Positions 26,613-35,030 of a DNA stretch of 64,000 bases are shown piece by piece. Numbering within the stretch: position 1 is the first letter of the stretch; each line of letters opens with the position of its first letter. A program made the position numbers and the translations under genes. The notes under the pieces were generated by a model. That model was not told the DNA's origin. It made no database searches and was given only the letters and a program-made list of their open reading frames with translations. Where the stretch lies: the NCBI RefSeq assembly GCF_025994315.1, contig NZ_BAQE01000003.1; one strand, given 5' to 3'. The stretch is from Swaminathania salitolerans. Lineage in GTDB: Bacteria; Pseudomonadota; Alphaproteobacteria; Acetobacterales; Acetobacteraceae.

Positions 26613-27347
26613 ATGCCAGATCGCGACGCCTCCTCCGTTTCCGACCGCGAAATCGCCCATTTCGATCAGCTTGCGGCCACCTGGTGGGATCCGAAGGGCT
26701 CCATGCGCCCACTGCACGAGATGAATCCGATGCGTACGGAATGGGTCGATCGGCATCTCCAGCGTCTCCAGTCGCTGCGCGGAGGACGGATCGAGCTGCT
26801 CGATGTCGGGTGCGGTGCCGGGCTCGCAAGCGAGGCCTTTGCCCGGATGGGTCACGACGTTCTGGGCCTCGACGCCTCCGGCGAGGGCATCAGGGCGGCA
26901 GAGGCGCATCTTGCAGCGCATCCCCTGCCCGAGGGCTCGGGCCATCTCGCCTATCTGCATGGCAATGCGGAGTCCCTCGCACGGGAGGGGCGCAGCTTCG
27001 ATGCCATCTCGGCGCTCGAGGTCATCGAACATGTCAACGATCCCCAGGCTTTCCTGGCCCTGCTGCACAGCCTGACGAAACCCGGCGGCCTCGTCGCGAT
27101 CTCGACCCTCAATCGCACGCTGCGTTCACTGGCGGTCGCCAAGATCGGCGCCGAATATATTGCGCGCCTCCTGCCGGTAGGAACGCATGACTGGCAGAAA
27201 TTCATCCGGCCGGACGAACTCCACCGCATGGCGCGCAATGCCGGTCTGAGAATGATCGACGTTGCAGGCATGAGCTACCGCCCGATGCACTGGCGGATCA
27301 CGCGCGACACCAGCATCAACTATATCGCCATGTTCGTGCGCGACTGA
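26613..27347 (+). CDS. ubiG: Ubiquinone biosynthesis O-methyltransferase
   Basis: UbiG performs both O-methylations of the ubiquinone ring. The 244-residue protein has WWDPKGSMRPLHEMNPMR near residue 23, typical of UbiG, the SAM-binding motif LLDVGCGAGLASEAFARMG near 62, ALEVIEHVNDP near 135 and GTHDWQKFIRPDEL near 190. ATG 26613 follows a CCGGAG ribosome binding site. Single gene, divergent from lysC and convergent with the lactonase gene. Confidence 0.96.
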   Translation: MPDRDASSVSDREIAHFDQLAATWWDPKGSMRPLHEMNPMRTEWVDRHLQRLQSLRGGRIELLDVGCGAGLASEAFARMGHDVLGLDASGEGIRAAEAHLAAHPLPEGSGHLAYLHGNAESLAREGRSFDAISALEVIEHVNDPQAFLALLHSLTKPGGLVAISTLNRTLRSLAVAKIGAEYIARLLPVGTHDWQKFIRPDELHRMARNAGLRMIDVAGMSYRPMHWRITRDTSINYIAMFVRD

Positions 27348-27407
27348 AGCCAAAGGCGCCGGACCGACAGGATCGGATCCGGTCCTGGCTTCGTCATCCG
27401 GGCCAGG

Positions 27408-28670
27408 TCAGACCTCGGTATCCATGAAGGCGAAAGTCGTCGGGCTGCCTACAGGGGTGAAGTTCTCTGTAAAACCGAGCTGACCGCTCGCCTTGTCGAC
27501 CTTGAACGATGTGACGGCGTCGCTCCTCTGATTGGCACAGAACAGGAAGTTGCCGGACGGGTCGAACATCATCGCACGGCCGTAATCGGCATGCATCCAT
27601 GTCTCGTCCTGCAGGGTCAGCGTACCATCGTCGCCCGCCTTGAAGACCGCCAGGGAATCGCCGAGACGATTGGATGCATAGACATAGCGATCATCTGCCG
27701 AGATGAGGATCTCGGCAGCGAGCGTACTGCCCCGGAAATGGGACGTCACCGTGCTGACCGACTGCAGATTGTTGATCGCGCCCGTCTGGGGATCGAAGGC
27801 AGAGACGACGATCTTGGAGTCCTGCTCGCACAGATTGTAGATGAGCGTGCCTGCGCGATTGAACTGGAAATGACGCGGCGCGCTGCCGGGCGTCATGTCG
27901 TAATAGGGCGTCTTTGCCGGGACGAGCTTGCCGTTGGCGAGATCGAGCGTCCAGACATAGACCCGGTCGAGCCCTGCATCGTCGGCGATGACATATTTCC
28001 CGCTCGGGTCGCTCTGGATCATGTGCGGATGTGCACCGGAGTGATCCGAGACGGCGAAATTTCCCTGCGGGTTATCGGCAGCGCGCTCGGGCTGGCGCGG
28101 TCCGGTATTGTGCACGACATCGGTGGCGGGGCCGAGGGATCCATCGGGCCGGATGGGAAGAACCGCGACCGATCCGCCCATGTAATTGGCGACCAGCACG
28201 AACTTGCCCGAATGGTGAATGCTGAGATGGGCAGGAACCGCGCCGCCCGAGCTGATCGTGTTCAGCTTCTTGAGCGACCCGGTCTTGCGATCGACGGCAA
28301 ATGCCGTGACGGAGCCGTCACCATCCTTGTTGAAATCGTCGATTTCACTCAGCGCGTAGAGAAACCGCTTGTCTTTCGAGAGCGTGATGAATGACGGGCT
28401 CGCGATATCCGTGAAAGTCGTGACCGGCGTGAGAACGCCCGTATCGCGATCCATCTCGAATACGGCGATTCCTTCCCCGTTCCCCGCGCCACCCGGAGGC
28501 GCATGCTTCGTATATCCTCCTACGAAACAGATCGTCCGGGACACCGGCTTGGGCGGAGGCGGCGGAACCGCCGGTGACTTCTCCGCGCCATCCTGCGCAT
28601 GTGCATGCCCGGCTCCAAGCAGGCCAAGAGTGCCCAGCGCGAAACTGCGACGGGAAAGCTTTGTCTTCAT
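27408..28670 (-). CDS. Tat-exported lactonase-family seven-bladed beta-propeller protein
   Basis: The 420-residue protein has a twin-arginine signal (KLSRRSFALGTLGLLGAG, cleavage likely after Ala-His-Ala near residue 25), a short Pro-rich linker, and then a beta-propeller of the 6-phosphogluconolactonase (YbhE-type) family: repeated blocks such as PSFITLSKDKRFLYALSE, PAHLSIHHSGKFVLVANY and PRHFQFNRAGTLIYNLCE. Export to the periplasm is inferred from the Tat motif. A phosphorylated cytoplasmic substrate is then unlikely; a sugar lactone made by periplasmic dehydrogenases is a reasonable guess. No sugar dehydrogenase is adjacent. Confidence 0.88.
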   Translation of the reverse strand: MKTKLSRRSFALGTLGLLGAGHAHAQDGAEKSPAVPPPPPKPVSRTICFVGGYTKHAPPGGAGNGEGIAVFEMDRDTGVLTPVTTFTDIASPSFITLSKDKRFLYALSEIDDFNKDGDGSVTAFAVDRKTGSLKKLNTISSGGAVPAHLSIHHSGKFVLVANYMGGSVAVLPIRPDGSLGPATDVVHNTGPRQPERAADNPQGNFAVSDHSGAHPHMIQSDPSGKYVIADDAGLDRVYVWTLDLANGKLVPAKTPYYDMTPGSAPRHFQFNRAGTLIYNLCEQDSKIVVSAFDPQTGAINNLQSVSTVTSHFRGSTLAAEILISADDRYVYASNRLGDSLAVFKAGDDGTLTLQDETWMHADYGRAMMFDPSGNFLFCANQRSDAVTSFKVDKASGQLGFTENFTPVGSPTTFAFMDTEV

Positions 28671-28737
28671 GATACGATCTCGACCTCCTCGGAGCGACCC
28701 TGCCCTGTCAGGGCAAACTGCGGCGGGATACCCCGCG

Positions 28738-29175
28738 TCAGGGCAGCTTGCATTCCGGACCGATCGTACCGCGGTAACGGGTCCAGGTCTGCGTCTTGCC
28801 CAGCAGGGGAATACCCAGAATAAAACCGCGCAGCTTCAGCACATCGGGCGATTCGGCCCAGATACGCGCATCGTAGGTGCGTCCTGTCTCCGGATCGAGG
28901 ATATGCCCCCGCCACACGTTCTCATCCTTGATGTGACGGAAATCCGTGAGCATGACCAGCCCACATTGTGAACGACCCCACACATCTTTGGGAACGGGGC
29001 CATCGTATTGCATCCCGATCAGCTGCCCGCAAAGCGTATCGCCGCACTGACCGATGCGAAAGACACCATCGTGATCCTGAGCGAGCCACAATCCTTCCTC
29101 AGGCACGGATGTCCTCCCCGCGGCGGATGCCGGGAGGGCCGCGAAAAGACATATCGCGACCAGACAGCACACCAT
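28738..29175 (-). CDS. DUF2147 family exported protein
   Basis: The 145-residue product from ATG 29175 has a signal peptide (MVCCLVAICLFAALPASAAG) and a DUF2147 core: GLWLAQDHDGVFRIGQCGDTLCGQLIG, GHILDPETGRTYDARIW and LKLRGFILGIPLLGKTQTWTRY. The family is a small periplasmic beta-barrel-like domain of unknown function. The frame is open upstream to 29367 through a Pro/Gly/Ser-rich segment that overlaps the DUF1178 gene; that extension would hide the signal peptide, so the shorter form is preferred. The adjacent upstream gene on the same strand encodes DUF1178. Confidence 0.82.
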   Translation of the reverse strand: MVCCLVAICLFAALPASAAGRTSVPEEGLWLAQDHDGVFRIGQCGDTLCGQLIGMQYDGPVPKDVWGRSQCGLVMLTDFRHIKDENVWRGHILDPETGRTYDARIWAESPDVLKLRGFILGIPLLGKTQTWTRYRGTIGPECKLP

Positions 29176-29248
29176 ATGCCCAAGCGCGGACAGAACACCG
29201 GAATGACCCCTGCACCGACCTGCGGGCTTCTCCAAAGGCGGACCCAAA

Positions 29249-29273
29249 GATGAACCCGGGGATGAACCCGGGG
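29249..29273. repeat. Two tandem copies of a 12-bp unit
   Basis: The unit GATGAACCCGGG occurs twice in a row, followed by a related GCTGGACCCCGG. The period is a multiple of three. If the longer DUF2147 start were used, it would encode a PGSS repeat. Confidence 0.8.
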
Positions 29274-29314
29274 CTGGACCCCGGCGCTCGCCGGAACCGC
29301 GACCTCCCGGAGGC

Positions 29315-29755
29315 TCACGCATCCGAGTGATCGACCCACGGCACCGCAGTGAACGCAACGCCTTCATCTTCCAGCCTTTCCCGTTCGGAGTCGTTCATGG
29401 TGCCATAGATGCCACGTTCTGGCTGGCCCCCTCCCCGTTCCGCCTCATCATGCCGTCTCAGCGCCTCTTCGGCAAACCTGTCTCCCATATCGTCACATGA
29501 GGTCTCGATATGGCGTCGCAAGGTTCTCAGGGCCATCCTGACCTGATCCCCGGGCGATATCCGGGGCGATATCTGCGCTGGGTCTGCCGCGATACGTGCG
29601 ACCGCGGGTGCCATCAGGCTTTTGGCCGTCTCGGGCGTACCGCATTGCGGGCAGAGCACCTGACCGTTCCGGGCCTGGGTCTCGAACGTCTCCGCCCCCG
29701 CAAACCAGGCCTCGAACTCATGCCCATGCACGCAATGCAGACGGTAGCAGATCAT
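29315..29755 (-). CDS. DUF1178 family protein
   Basis: The 146-residue protein starts MICYRLHCVHGHEFEAWF, the DUF1178 signature, followed by VLCPQCGTPE, so two Cys pairs could bind zinc. A region with KSLMAPAVAR follows. Function is unknown; a small zinc-ribbon regulatory role is often assumed. The start overlaps the grxC stop by four bases (ATGA), which couples it to the comF-grxC operon. The upstream in-frame extension has no similarity. Confidence 0.88.
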   Translation of the reverse strand: MICYRLHCVHGHEFEAWFAGAETFETQARNGQVLCPQCGTPETAKSLMAPAVARIAADPAQISPRISPGDQVRMALRTLRRHIETSCDDMGDRFAEEALRRHDEAERGGGQPERGIYGTMNDSERERLEDEGVAFTAVPWVDHSDA

Positions 29756-30027
29756 GCGCGGCCGAGCAGCCTGTCGAGCGCGCCCGAAGCGTCGAGCTGC
29801 ATCAGCTCCGTACACCCGCCAAGACTACGGTCCCCGACGAAGATCTGCGGTACGGTACGGCTCCCGCCGGAACGACGGATCGCCTCCGCCCGCTCGGGCG
29901 TGCCATGCGGCGCATCGATTTCGCGAAAAGCCACATTTTTCGACGCCAGTATCTGCAGCGCCCTCACGCAGAAGGGACAACCCGGCTGGGTATAGATCTC
30001 GATATCGGCCACCGTTTCCTCACTCAT
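29752..30027 (-). CDS. grxC: Glutaredoxin 3
   Basis: A 91-residue dithiol glutaredoxin that reduces disulfides with glutathione. CPFC forms the active site at residues 17-20, and TVPQIFVGDRSLGG near residue 58 supplies the cis-Pro and glutathione-binding loop. ATG 30027 overlaps the comF stop by eight bases, and the stop overlaps DUF1178. The order comF-grxC-DUF1178 is one I associate with alphaproteobacteria. Confidence 0.95.
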   Translation of the reverse strand: MSEETVADIEIYTQPGCPFCVRALQILASKNVAFREIDAPHGTPERAEAIRRSGGSRTVPQIFVGDRSLGGCTELMQLDASGALDRLLGRA

Positions 30028-30829
30028 GAACGCTGCTTTCGAACGATTCGGCCAGTCTGACCGTCCGCGCCGCGACAAGCAGATCCACACGACGCGCACC
30101 CGCCCGCAGCAGCAGATCTGCGCAGATGGAGGCGGTTGCCCCGGTGGTCAAGATGTCATCGATCAGGAGAATGGCACGCCCGGTAACGACGGCCCTGTGA
30201 CGCGGGGTTACATGAAATGCGCCCTGCAGGGTCTTCTGACGCTGGTCGGGCGTCAGGGTCGCCAGCGTCCCGGTCGCGCGATGACGCGAGAGCAGATCGG
30301 GAATCACGTGCAACGACGCGTTGGCCTCGCCTTTCTCTGACATGCGTCTGGCTCTCGCTATCTCCCGGCAAAGCAGGGCCGACTGATTGTATCGTCTGCG
30401 CCAGAACCGTGTCCGATGCAGAGGGACAGGCACGAGCATATCGGCACGCCCGATCAGATCGGGCGCGCAATGCATCATGCCGCCCGCGAAGAAACGCGCG
30501 ATATCCGGTCGATCGCCATATTTCATGCGGAGCAGGAGCTCTCGCGCGGTCTCCTCGTAGAGAAAAGCGGCGGCAGCCTGCTTCCATGGAAAGGTCTGCC
30601 CCGCACAGACTCCGCACCGCCCCTCCGAATCCGCAAATCCCGGCGCCGGAAGCGGCAGGGCGCAGATGCGACAGGCGGATATGAGTGCGTGAAGCCCCCT
30701 GAAGCAGTCGACACAGACCAGACCGTCCCGCGACGTCTCGCCACCGCAGGACAGACAGACAGGCGGAAAAAACAGATCGAGGGCGTGACGCGCTGTGCGT
30801 CTGGCTACGGAGAGGGAACCTCCGCGCAT
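30020..30829 (-). CDS. comF: ComF-family phosphoribosyltransferase-like protein
   Basis: The 269-residue protein has an N-terminal zinc-ribbon-like region with four Cys pairs (CLSCGG, CVDCF, CRIC, CGVC), then a type I phosphoribosyltransferase domain with PVPLHRTRFWRRRYNQSALL and the PRPP loop ILLIDDILTTGAT. ComF proteins take part in DNA uptake in competent bacteria; in alphaproteobacteria the role is often untested. The stop of the DUF3553 gene precedes its start by one base, which fits an operon. Confidence 0.92.
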   Translation of the reverse strand: MRGGSLSVARRTARHALDLFFPPVCLSCGGETSRDGLVCVDCFRGLHALISACRICALPLPAPGFADSEGRCGVCAGQTFPWKQAAAAFLYEETARELLLRMKYGDRPDIARFFAGGMMHCAPDLIGRADMLVPVPLHRTRFWRRRYNQSALLCREIARARRMSEKGEANASLHVIPDLLSRHRATGTLATLTPDQRQKTLQGAFHVTPRHRAVVTGRAILLIDDILTTGATASICADLLLRAGARRVDLLVAARTVRLAESFESSVHE

Positions 30830-30830
30830 C

Positions 30831-31013
30831 TCACGCCTCGACAGTGAGCAGGACGCGCTCGGTATTGACGAGGACCTTGCCCCGGTTTTCGAAATTGACC
30901 GTCACACGCGCTCCATCCACGCTCTGTATCTGGCCAATGCCCCAATCCGGGCAGGAGGGATGCGAGACATATTGCCCGGGCTCGTACAAGGCAAAACCGG
31001 CAGGTTTCCGCAT
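30831..31013 (-). CDS. DUF3553 domain protein
   Basis: A 60-residue protein with YEPGQYVSHPSCPDWGIGQIQSV and VTVNFENRGKVLVN, the DUF3553 pattern, resembling a small Tudor/KOW-like beta barrel that also occurs fused to UvrD-type helicases. Function as a stand-alone protein is unknown. One base separates it from comF and nine from the phosphomannomutase stop, so it belongs to the same leftward unit. Confidence 0.85.
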   Translation of the reverse strand: MRKPAGFALYEPGQYVSHPSCPDWGIGQIQSVDGARVTVNFENRGKVLVNTERVLLTVEA

Positions 31014-31022
31014 CGTTTTCTC

Positions 31023-32441
31023 CTATGCTCCTTCAAACGGATCCTGCGCAGGAAGCGCCAGACCGCAGGCCCTCAACAGATCCGTCAGATAGGCGTAAAG
31101 CCGCCGTCCAGCGGCAACGCTCACCGCCTCCACGCGCAAACTCAGGGCAGGCTGTGTGTTGGAAGCCCTCAGGAGCCACCATCCCTCCTCCTCCTGCACG
31201 CGCAGACCATCGATGCGCGTGATCCCGGCCGTCCCGGATCCGAGCATGGACTCGACCTCGCGCACCACGCCATGCTTCCGGCTCTCGGGGCAGTCGAGAC
31301 GGATCTCCTCCGTCGAGGCCCATACGGGGAAGCGCGCAAGGCACTGCGATAGCGGGCACGACTGACGGGAAAGGAGATCGAGCACCCTCACCGCCGCGTA
31401 TAATCCGTCATCGAAGCCAGGCCAGCGATCAGCGAAGAAAAAATGGCCCGACATCTCGCTTGCGAACGATGCCCGCTCTCGTGCGATCGCCTGTTTCACC
31501 TCGGAATGCCCGCTCGGACACATAAGGACCGGGCCGCCTTCCCGAAGGAAATCGAAAAAGACCCGCGACGTCTTGACGTCTCCGAGAATGACGCAACCCG
31601 GTTTCTCCGCACGCACGCCCGTGGCGAGAAACAGCCCCAGACGGTCGGCCGGAACGATCGCGCCGTTTTCATCGACCACCCCGAGGCGATCCGCATCTCC
31701 ATCGAAGGCGAGACCGATATCGGCGCCGACACGGCGCACCTCATCCTGCAACTGCCTCATATTGGCCGGGATGGAAGGATCGGGATGATGGGAAGGAAAG
31801 GATCCGTCAATGGTCCCGTTGATCACGCTATGCGTGCCGGGCAATCGTGCGATCAGCTTCGACAAAGCGGGCCCCGCAGAGGAGTGACTGTTGTCCCAGA
31901 CAATCCTCAAGGCCCGACCACCCGGCCGATACCCTCCGCTCAGAGCTTCGACATAGGCATCCCACGTCGCGAGCCGCCTTTCCCCGCCCGGGCAGTTCTC
32001 CGGCATCACACCGGAAGAGAGCTGCGATGCGAGGCGGCCAAGCGCAGCGCCGCTGAAAGGGCGCCCGGATACCAGAATCTTGAAACCGTTATAATCTGGC
32101 GGATTATGACTTCCGGTGACCATGACGGCAACGGGAAAGGCATGGGCGTGACAGGCGTGATAGAGTTCGGGGGTCGCGCAACATCCCATACGGGAAACAT
32201 CGAACCCCGAAAGGAGAAGCCCGCGCACGAGTGCTGCATCGAGTGCCGGAGAGGTGTGGCGACCGTCATGGCCTGTAACGGCCCGCTTTTCTCCATGCAG
32301 ATCGCTCAGAGCCCCGAGCCCCAGCCCGAGTGCGTACGCATCGGCGGTCGTCAGCGTCTTTCCGACGATTCCCCGGATGTCATAGGCCCGGAGAATCGTC
32401 GGATCGAAATCATGGCGAAAAGGCTTCGCCTCCGAAGTCAT
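31023..32441 (-). CDS. Phosphomannomutase/phosphoglucomutase
   Basis: An alpha-D-phosphohexomutase that interconverts 6-phospho and 1-phospho sugars for nucleotide-sugar synthesis. The 472-residue protein has ILRAYDIRGIVG at residue 16, the phosphoserine loop TGSHNPP (Ser at about 111), the metal loop DGDADR near 248, the sugar-specificity loop SEMSGHFFF near 329, and the C-terminal phosphate-binding RASNTQP near 429. A dual mannose/glucose specificity is typical of this AlgC-like group. It lies 18 bp downstream of galU, which uses glucose-1-phosphate, on the same strand, so the pair probably supplies UDP-glucose and GDP-mannose precursors. Confidence 0.93.
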   Translation of the reverse strand: MTSEAKPFRHDFDPTILRAYDIRGIVGKTLTTADAYALGLGLGALSDLHGEKRAVTGHDGRHTSPALDAALVRGLLLSGFDVSRMGCCATPELYHACHAHAFPVAVMVTGSHNPPDYNGFKILVSGRPFSGAALGRLASQLSSGVMPENCPGGERRLATWDAYVEALSGGYRPGGRALRIVWDNSHSSAGPALSKLIARLPGTHSVINGTIDGSFPSHHPDPSIPANMRQLQDEVRRVGADIGLAFDGDADRLGVVDENGAIVPADRLGLFLATGVRAEKPGCVILGDVKTSRVFFDFLREGGPVLMCPSGHSEVKQAIARERASFASEMSGHFFFADRWPGFDDGLYAAVRVLDLLSRQSCPLSQCLARFPVWASTEEIRLDCPESRKHGVVREVESMLGSGTAGITRIDGLRVQEEEGWWLLRASNTQPALSLRVEAVSVAAGRRLYAYLTDLLRACGLALPAQDPFEGA

Positions 32442-32459
32442 GGCAAGAAGACTTCGCCA

Positions 32460-33344
32460 TCATGCATCGGCATATTTCTTGATGAAGCCACGCATCGCTT
32501 CGCGCAGATCCGGACGCTCCAGAGCAAAGGCGATCTGCGCTTCGAGATAGCCGGCCTTGTCTCCGCAATCGTAGCGAATACCTTCGTAACGCAGGCCATG
32601 GAAAGGCGCGCCGCCGATCATCTTCGCCATGGCATCGGTCAGTTGGACCTCGCCACCCGCGCCGCGCTCGAGCTTCGACAGATGGGTCATGATCTCCGGC
32701 AGCAGCACATAGCGCCCGATGATCGAGAGATTGGACGGAGCATCGGCCGGATCCGGCTTCTCGACCAGTCCCTTTACTTCGACGAGCTTGCCGTCATCGT
32801 GCCCGACATCGAGTATTCCGTAGCGGTTGGTGTGCTCTTTCGGCACTTCCGATACGGCCACCACGTTTCCGCCCGTCTCGTTATACACATCCACCAGCTG
32901 CTTCACGCAGCCCTGCTCACCCTGAACGATATCGTCGGGCAGAAGAATGGCGAACGGGTCGTCACCGATGAACGAGCGCGCGCACCAGATGGCATGTCCG
33001 AGCCCGAGCGGCTCCTGCTGCCGCACCGCGGTTAGCGAGCCAGCCTCGATCGAGCTCGGCTGGAGCGCCTCGAGCAGCGCGGTCTTCCCGCGTTCGCGCA
33101 AGGTGGTCTCGAGCTCGAATGCCATATCGAAATAATCGATCAGACTGTCCTTGCCTCGACCCGTAATCAGACAGAACTGCTCGATTCCCGCCTTGCGCGC
33201 CTCGTCGATCGCATATTGGATCAGGGGACGATCAACGACCGGCAGCATCTCTTTAGGCATTGCCTTGGTCGCAGGAAGGAATCGTGTCCCCATTCCGGCA
33301 ACTGGAAGTACTGCTTTCTTTAGCGGCTTGATCACGTTGTCCAA
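32460..33344 (-). CDS. galU: UTP-glucose-1-phosphate uridylyltransferase
   Basis: GalU makes UDP-glucose from UTP and glucose-1-phosphate for exopolysaccharide, lipopolysaccharide or cellulose synthesis. The 294-residue protein has KKAVLPVAGMGTRFLPATKAMPKEMLP at residue 9, LPDDI near 132, and GYLEAQIAFALERPDLR at the C-terminus. Length is standard. It precedes the phosphohexomutase by 18 bp in the same direction, so the two steps around glucose-1-phosphate are coexpressed. Confidence 0.97.
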   Translation of the reverse strand: MDNVIKPLKKAVLPVAGMGTRFLPATKAMPKEMLPVVDRPLIQYAIDEARKAGIEQFCLITGRGKDSLIDYFDMAFELETTLRERGKTALLEALQPSSIEAGSLTAVRQQEPLGLGHAIWCARSFIGDDPFAILLPDDIVQGEQGCVKQLVDVYNETGGNVVAVSEVPKEHTNRYGILDVGHDDGKLVEVKGLVEKPDPADAPSNLSIIGRYVLLPEIMTHLSKLERGAGGEVQLTDAMAKMIGGAPFHGLRYEGIRYDCGDKAGYLEAQIAFALERPDLREAMRGFIKKYADA

Positions 33345-33562
33345 CCTTCAGATCATGAGAATATTTGACCGATGAACAATATCCCGCGAGATTAACTGCT
33401 CATCAAGGAATATGTCATCTACGTTCCTGACGCGATAGGCAAGATACCTTACCCGAGACTTCGGCAAAGTGATGGCAGTCACAGCAAAAAACACGCGGCA
33501 GAGGACATTGCGAGCAAGCGCCTGCCATTAAGAAAAGTTCATTTTTCGGGATTTTTTGTTTC

Positions 33563-33595
33563 GAACTGGCACCCCCGAAGGGGTGCTCTCAGTTC
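33563..33595 (-). terminator. Hairpin downstream of tRNA-Leu
   Basis: A long stem: GAACTG pairs with CAGTTC outside, and GCACCCC with GGGGTGC inside around a UUCG-type loop. It begins four bases beyond the tRNA-Leu CCA end on the minus strand. No U-run follows, so it may be a processing or stability structure instead of a classical terminator. Confidence 0.45.
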
Positions 33596-33598
33596 AGA

Positions 33599-33684
33599 TG
33601 GTGCGGTCGAGAAGACTCGAACTTCCACGGGGTTGCCCCCACAAGCACCTCAAGCTTGCGCGTCTACCATTCCGCCACGACCGC
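33599..33684 (-). tRNA. tRNA-Leu(GAG)
   Basis: 86 nt. Acceptor GCGGTCG pairs with CGACCGC, the anticodon stem CAAGC/GCTTG encloses TTGAGGT, a long variable arm (GTGGGGGCAACCCCGT) is present and CCA is encoded. The anticodon reads CUC/CUU. Confidence 0.95.
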
Positions 33685-33741
33685 ATCGTGACAAGCGGCC
33701 CGCTCTGGGCGATACCGCTCGTGTGAAGGGGGCTATAGCCG

Positions 33742-34482
33742 ATGACTGATGGGCAGGCAATCGCCGAAAAGGCGATTTTTGAGAAAATTTCATGGAAACG
33801 GGAAAAGACCCCGGTTCCTTACGATCGGGCGCTCGCGGTCATGCAGCAGCGTATCGAGGCCATCCGTGCCGGGGAGACCGCTGAACATCTCTGGTTTCTG
33901 GAGCATCCGCGCCTTTATACGGCGGGTACATCCGCAAGGGCGGAGGATCTGGTGAATCCGGAGGGCCTGCCGACATTCAAGGCCGGACGGGGCGGGCAAT
34001 GGACCTATCACGGACCCGGCCAGAGAATCGTCTATGTGATGCTGGATCTCCAGAAGCCGCACGGCCCGACGAAGCCCCGCGATCTCAGGAGCTTCGTTCA
34101 GGGGCTCGAGCGCTGGATCATCTCGGCCCTTTCCCGTCTGGGAATCGCCGGACGCACCGAAGAGGGGCGGATCGGCGTATGGGTCGACGATCCGCTGACA
34201 GGATGCGAGGCGAAGATCGCGGCGCTCGGCATCCGGGTCAGTCGCTGGGTCTCATGGCACGGTATCTCGATCAATCTCGCGCCCGATTTGGGGGATTTCG
34301 ACGGGATCGTCCCGTGCGGCATCCGGGAATACGGCGTCACGAGCATTGCGCGTTTTCATCCCGGCATGACGATGGCTGATCTGGACGACGCTCTCCTCGC
34401 GAGCTGGCCGGATCATTTCGGAGAGACGCCAGTTCCCTCCCCGGAGAGGCTGCTTGCTGCGGGTGCATCGCGCATATCGTGA
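33742..34482 (+). CDS. lipB: Octanoyl-[acyl-carrier-protein] transferase
   Basis: LipB moves octanoate from ACP to lipoyl domains of 2-oxoacid dehydrogenases and the glycine cleavage system. The 246-residue protein has the GGQWTYHGPGQRIVY block near residue 90, the catalytic Lys in CEAKIAALGIRVSRW near 155 and the catalytic Cys in VPCGIREYGVTSI near 191. Its last 70 bases overlap the end of the oppositely oriented lipoprotein gene. Single gene starting after tRNA-Leu. Confidence 0.96.
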   Translation: MTDGQAIAEKAIFEKISWKREKTPVPYDRALAVMQQRIEAIRAGETAEHLWFLEHPRLYTAGTSARAEDLVNPEGLPTFKAGRGGQWTYHGPGQRIVYVMLDLQKPHGPTKPRDLRSFVQGLERWIISALSRLGIAGRTEEGRIGVWVDDPLTGCEAKIAALGIRVSRWVSWHGISINLAPDLGDFDGIVPCGIREYGVTSIARFHPGMTMADLDDALLASWPDHFGETPVPSPERLLAAGASRIS

Positions 34483-35030
34483 AGCGTGATGACCACGCGA
34501 TGGCGCCGGGCATCCACGCCATCCAGTGCGGCGAGCTGCAACCCGCCCCCCCGATCCGAGAATCGCAGGCTGAGAAGTCCCTGCGACGGATTATTGGCTT
34601 CGGCAAGCGAGACCTGCAGCCCGCCATTCCATGTGCTGACATCGCTCACCCGGATGCTTCCGGCAAAGCGCACCGGCACATGGAGCAGCAATCCGAGCGG
34701 ATTGCGCGCAAGACTCAGCTGCGTCACCGCTCCGTTGGAAAGATCCTCCATCCGGAGATGACCGCCTCTGGCACGCAATCTCATGGGATGGGGACGGATA
34801 TAGTCGAGCGCGATCTGACCGGGCCGATAGACGAATCGTCCGCTGCCCTCACCGAAGGCCGTACCGCTTTGCTCGAACGTACCGACGACCGCGACGGGAC
34901 GATTGAGATAGGCCTCTACACGCCTCGCGTTGCGCTTCTGGTCAGGTGTAAGACCGGTCAGGCCGCTCGTCGCACAGCCGGACAACAGTAACGCCGTCGC
35001 GATACCGCTCGCATATCGCTGCGCCCTCAT
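34413..35030 (-). CDS. LolA/LolB-like outer-membrane lipoprotein
   Basis: The 205-residue protein has a lipoprotein signal with lipobox LLSGC (Cys at residue 19), so it is expected to be lipidated. The mature part (GRFVYRPGQIALDY, LRMEDLSNGAVTQLSL) resembles the LolA-type half-barrel that carries lipids or lipoproteins across the periplasm. It may help sort lipoproteins or glycolipids; this is inferred from fold-like features. ATG 35030 overlaps the bolA stop by four bases. Its 3' end overlaps lipB tail-to-tail. Confidence 0.78.
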   Translation of the reverse strand: MRAQRYASGIATALLLSGCATSGLTGLTPDQKRNARRVEAYLNRPVAVVGTFEQSGTAFGEGSGRFVYRPGQIALDYIRPHPMRLRARGGHLRMEDLSNGAVTQLSLARNPLGLLLHVPVRFAGSIRVSDVSTWNGGLQVSLAEANNPSQGLLSLRFSDRGGGLQLAALDGVDARRHRVVITLHDMRDAPAASSLSGEGTGVSPK

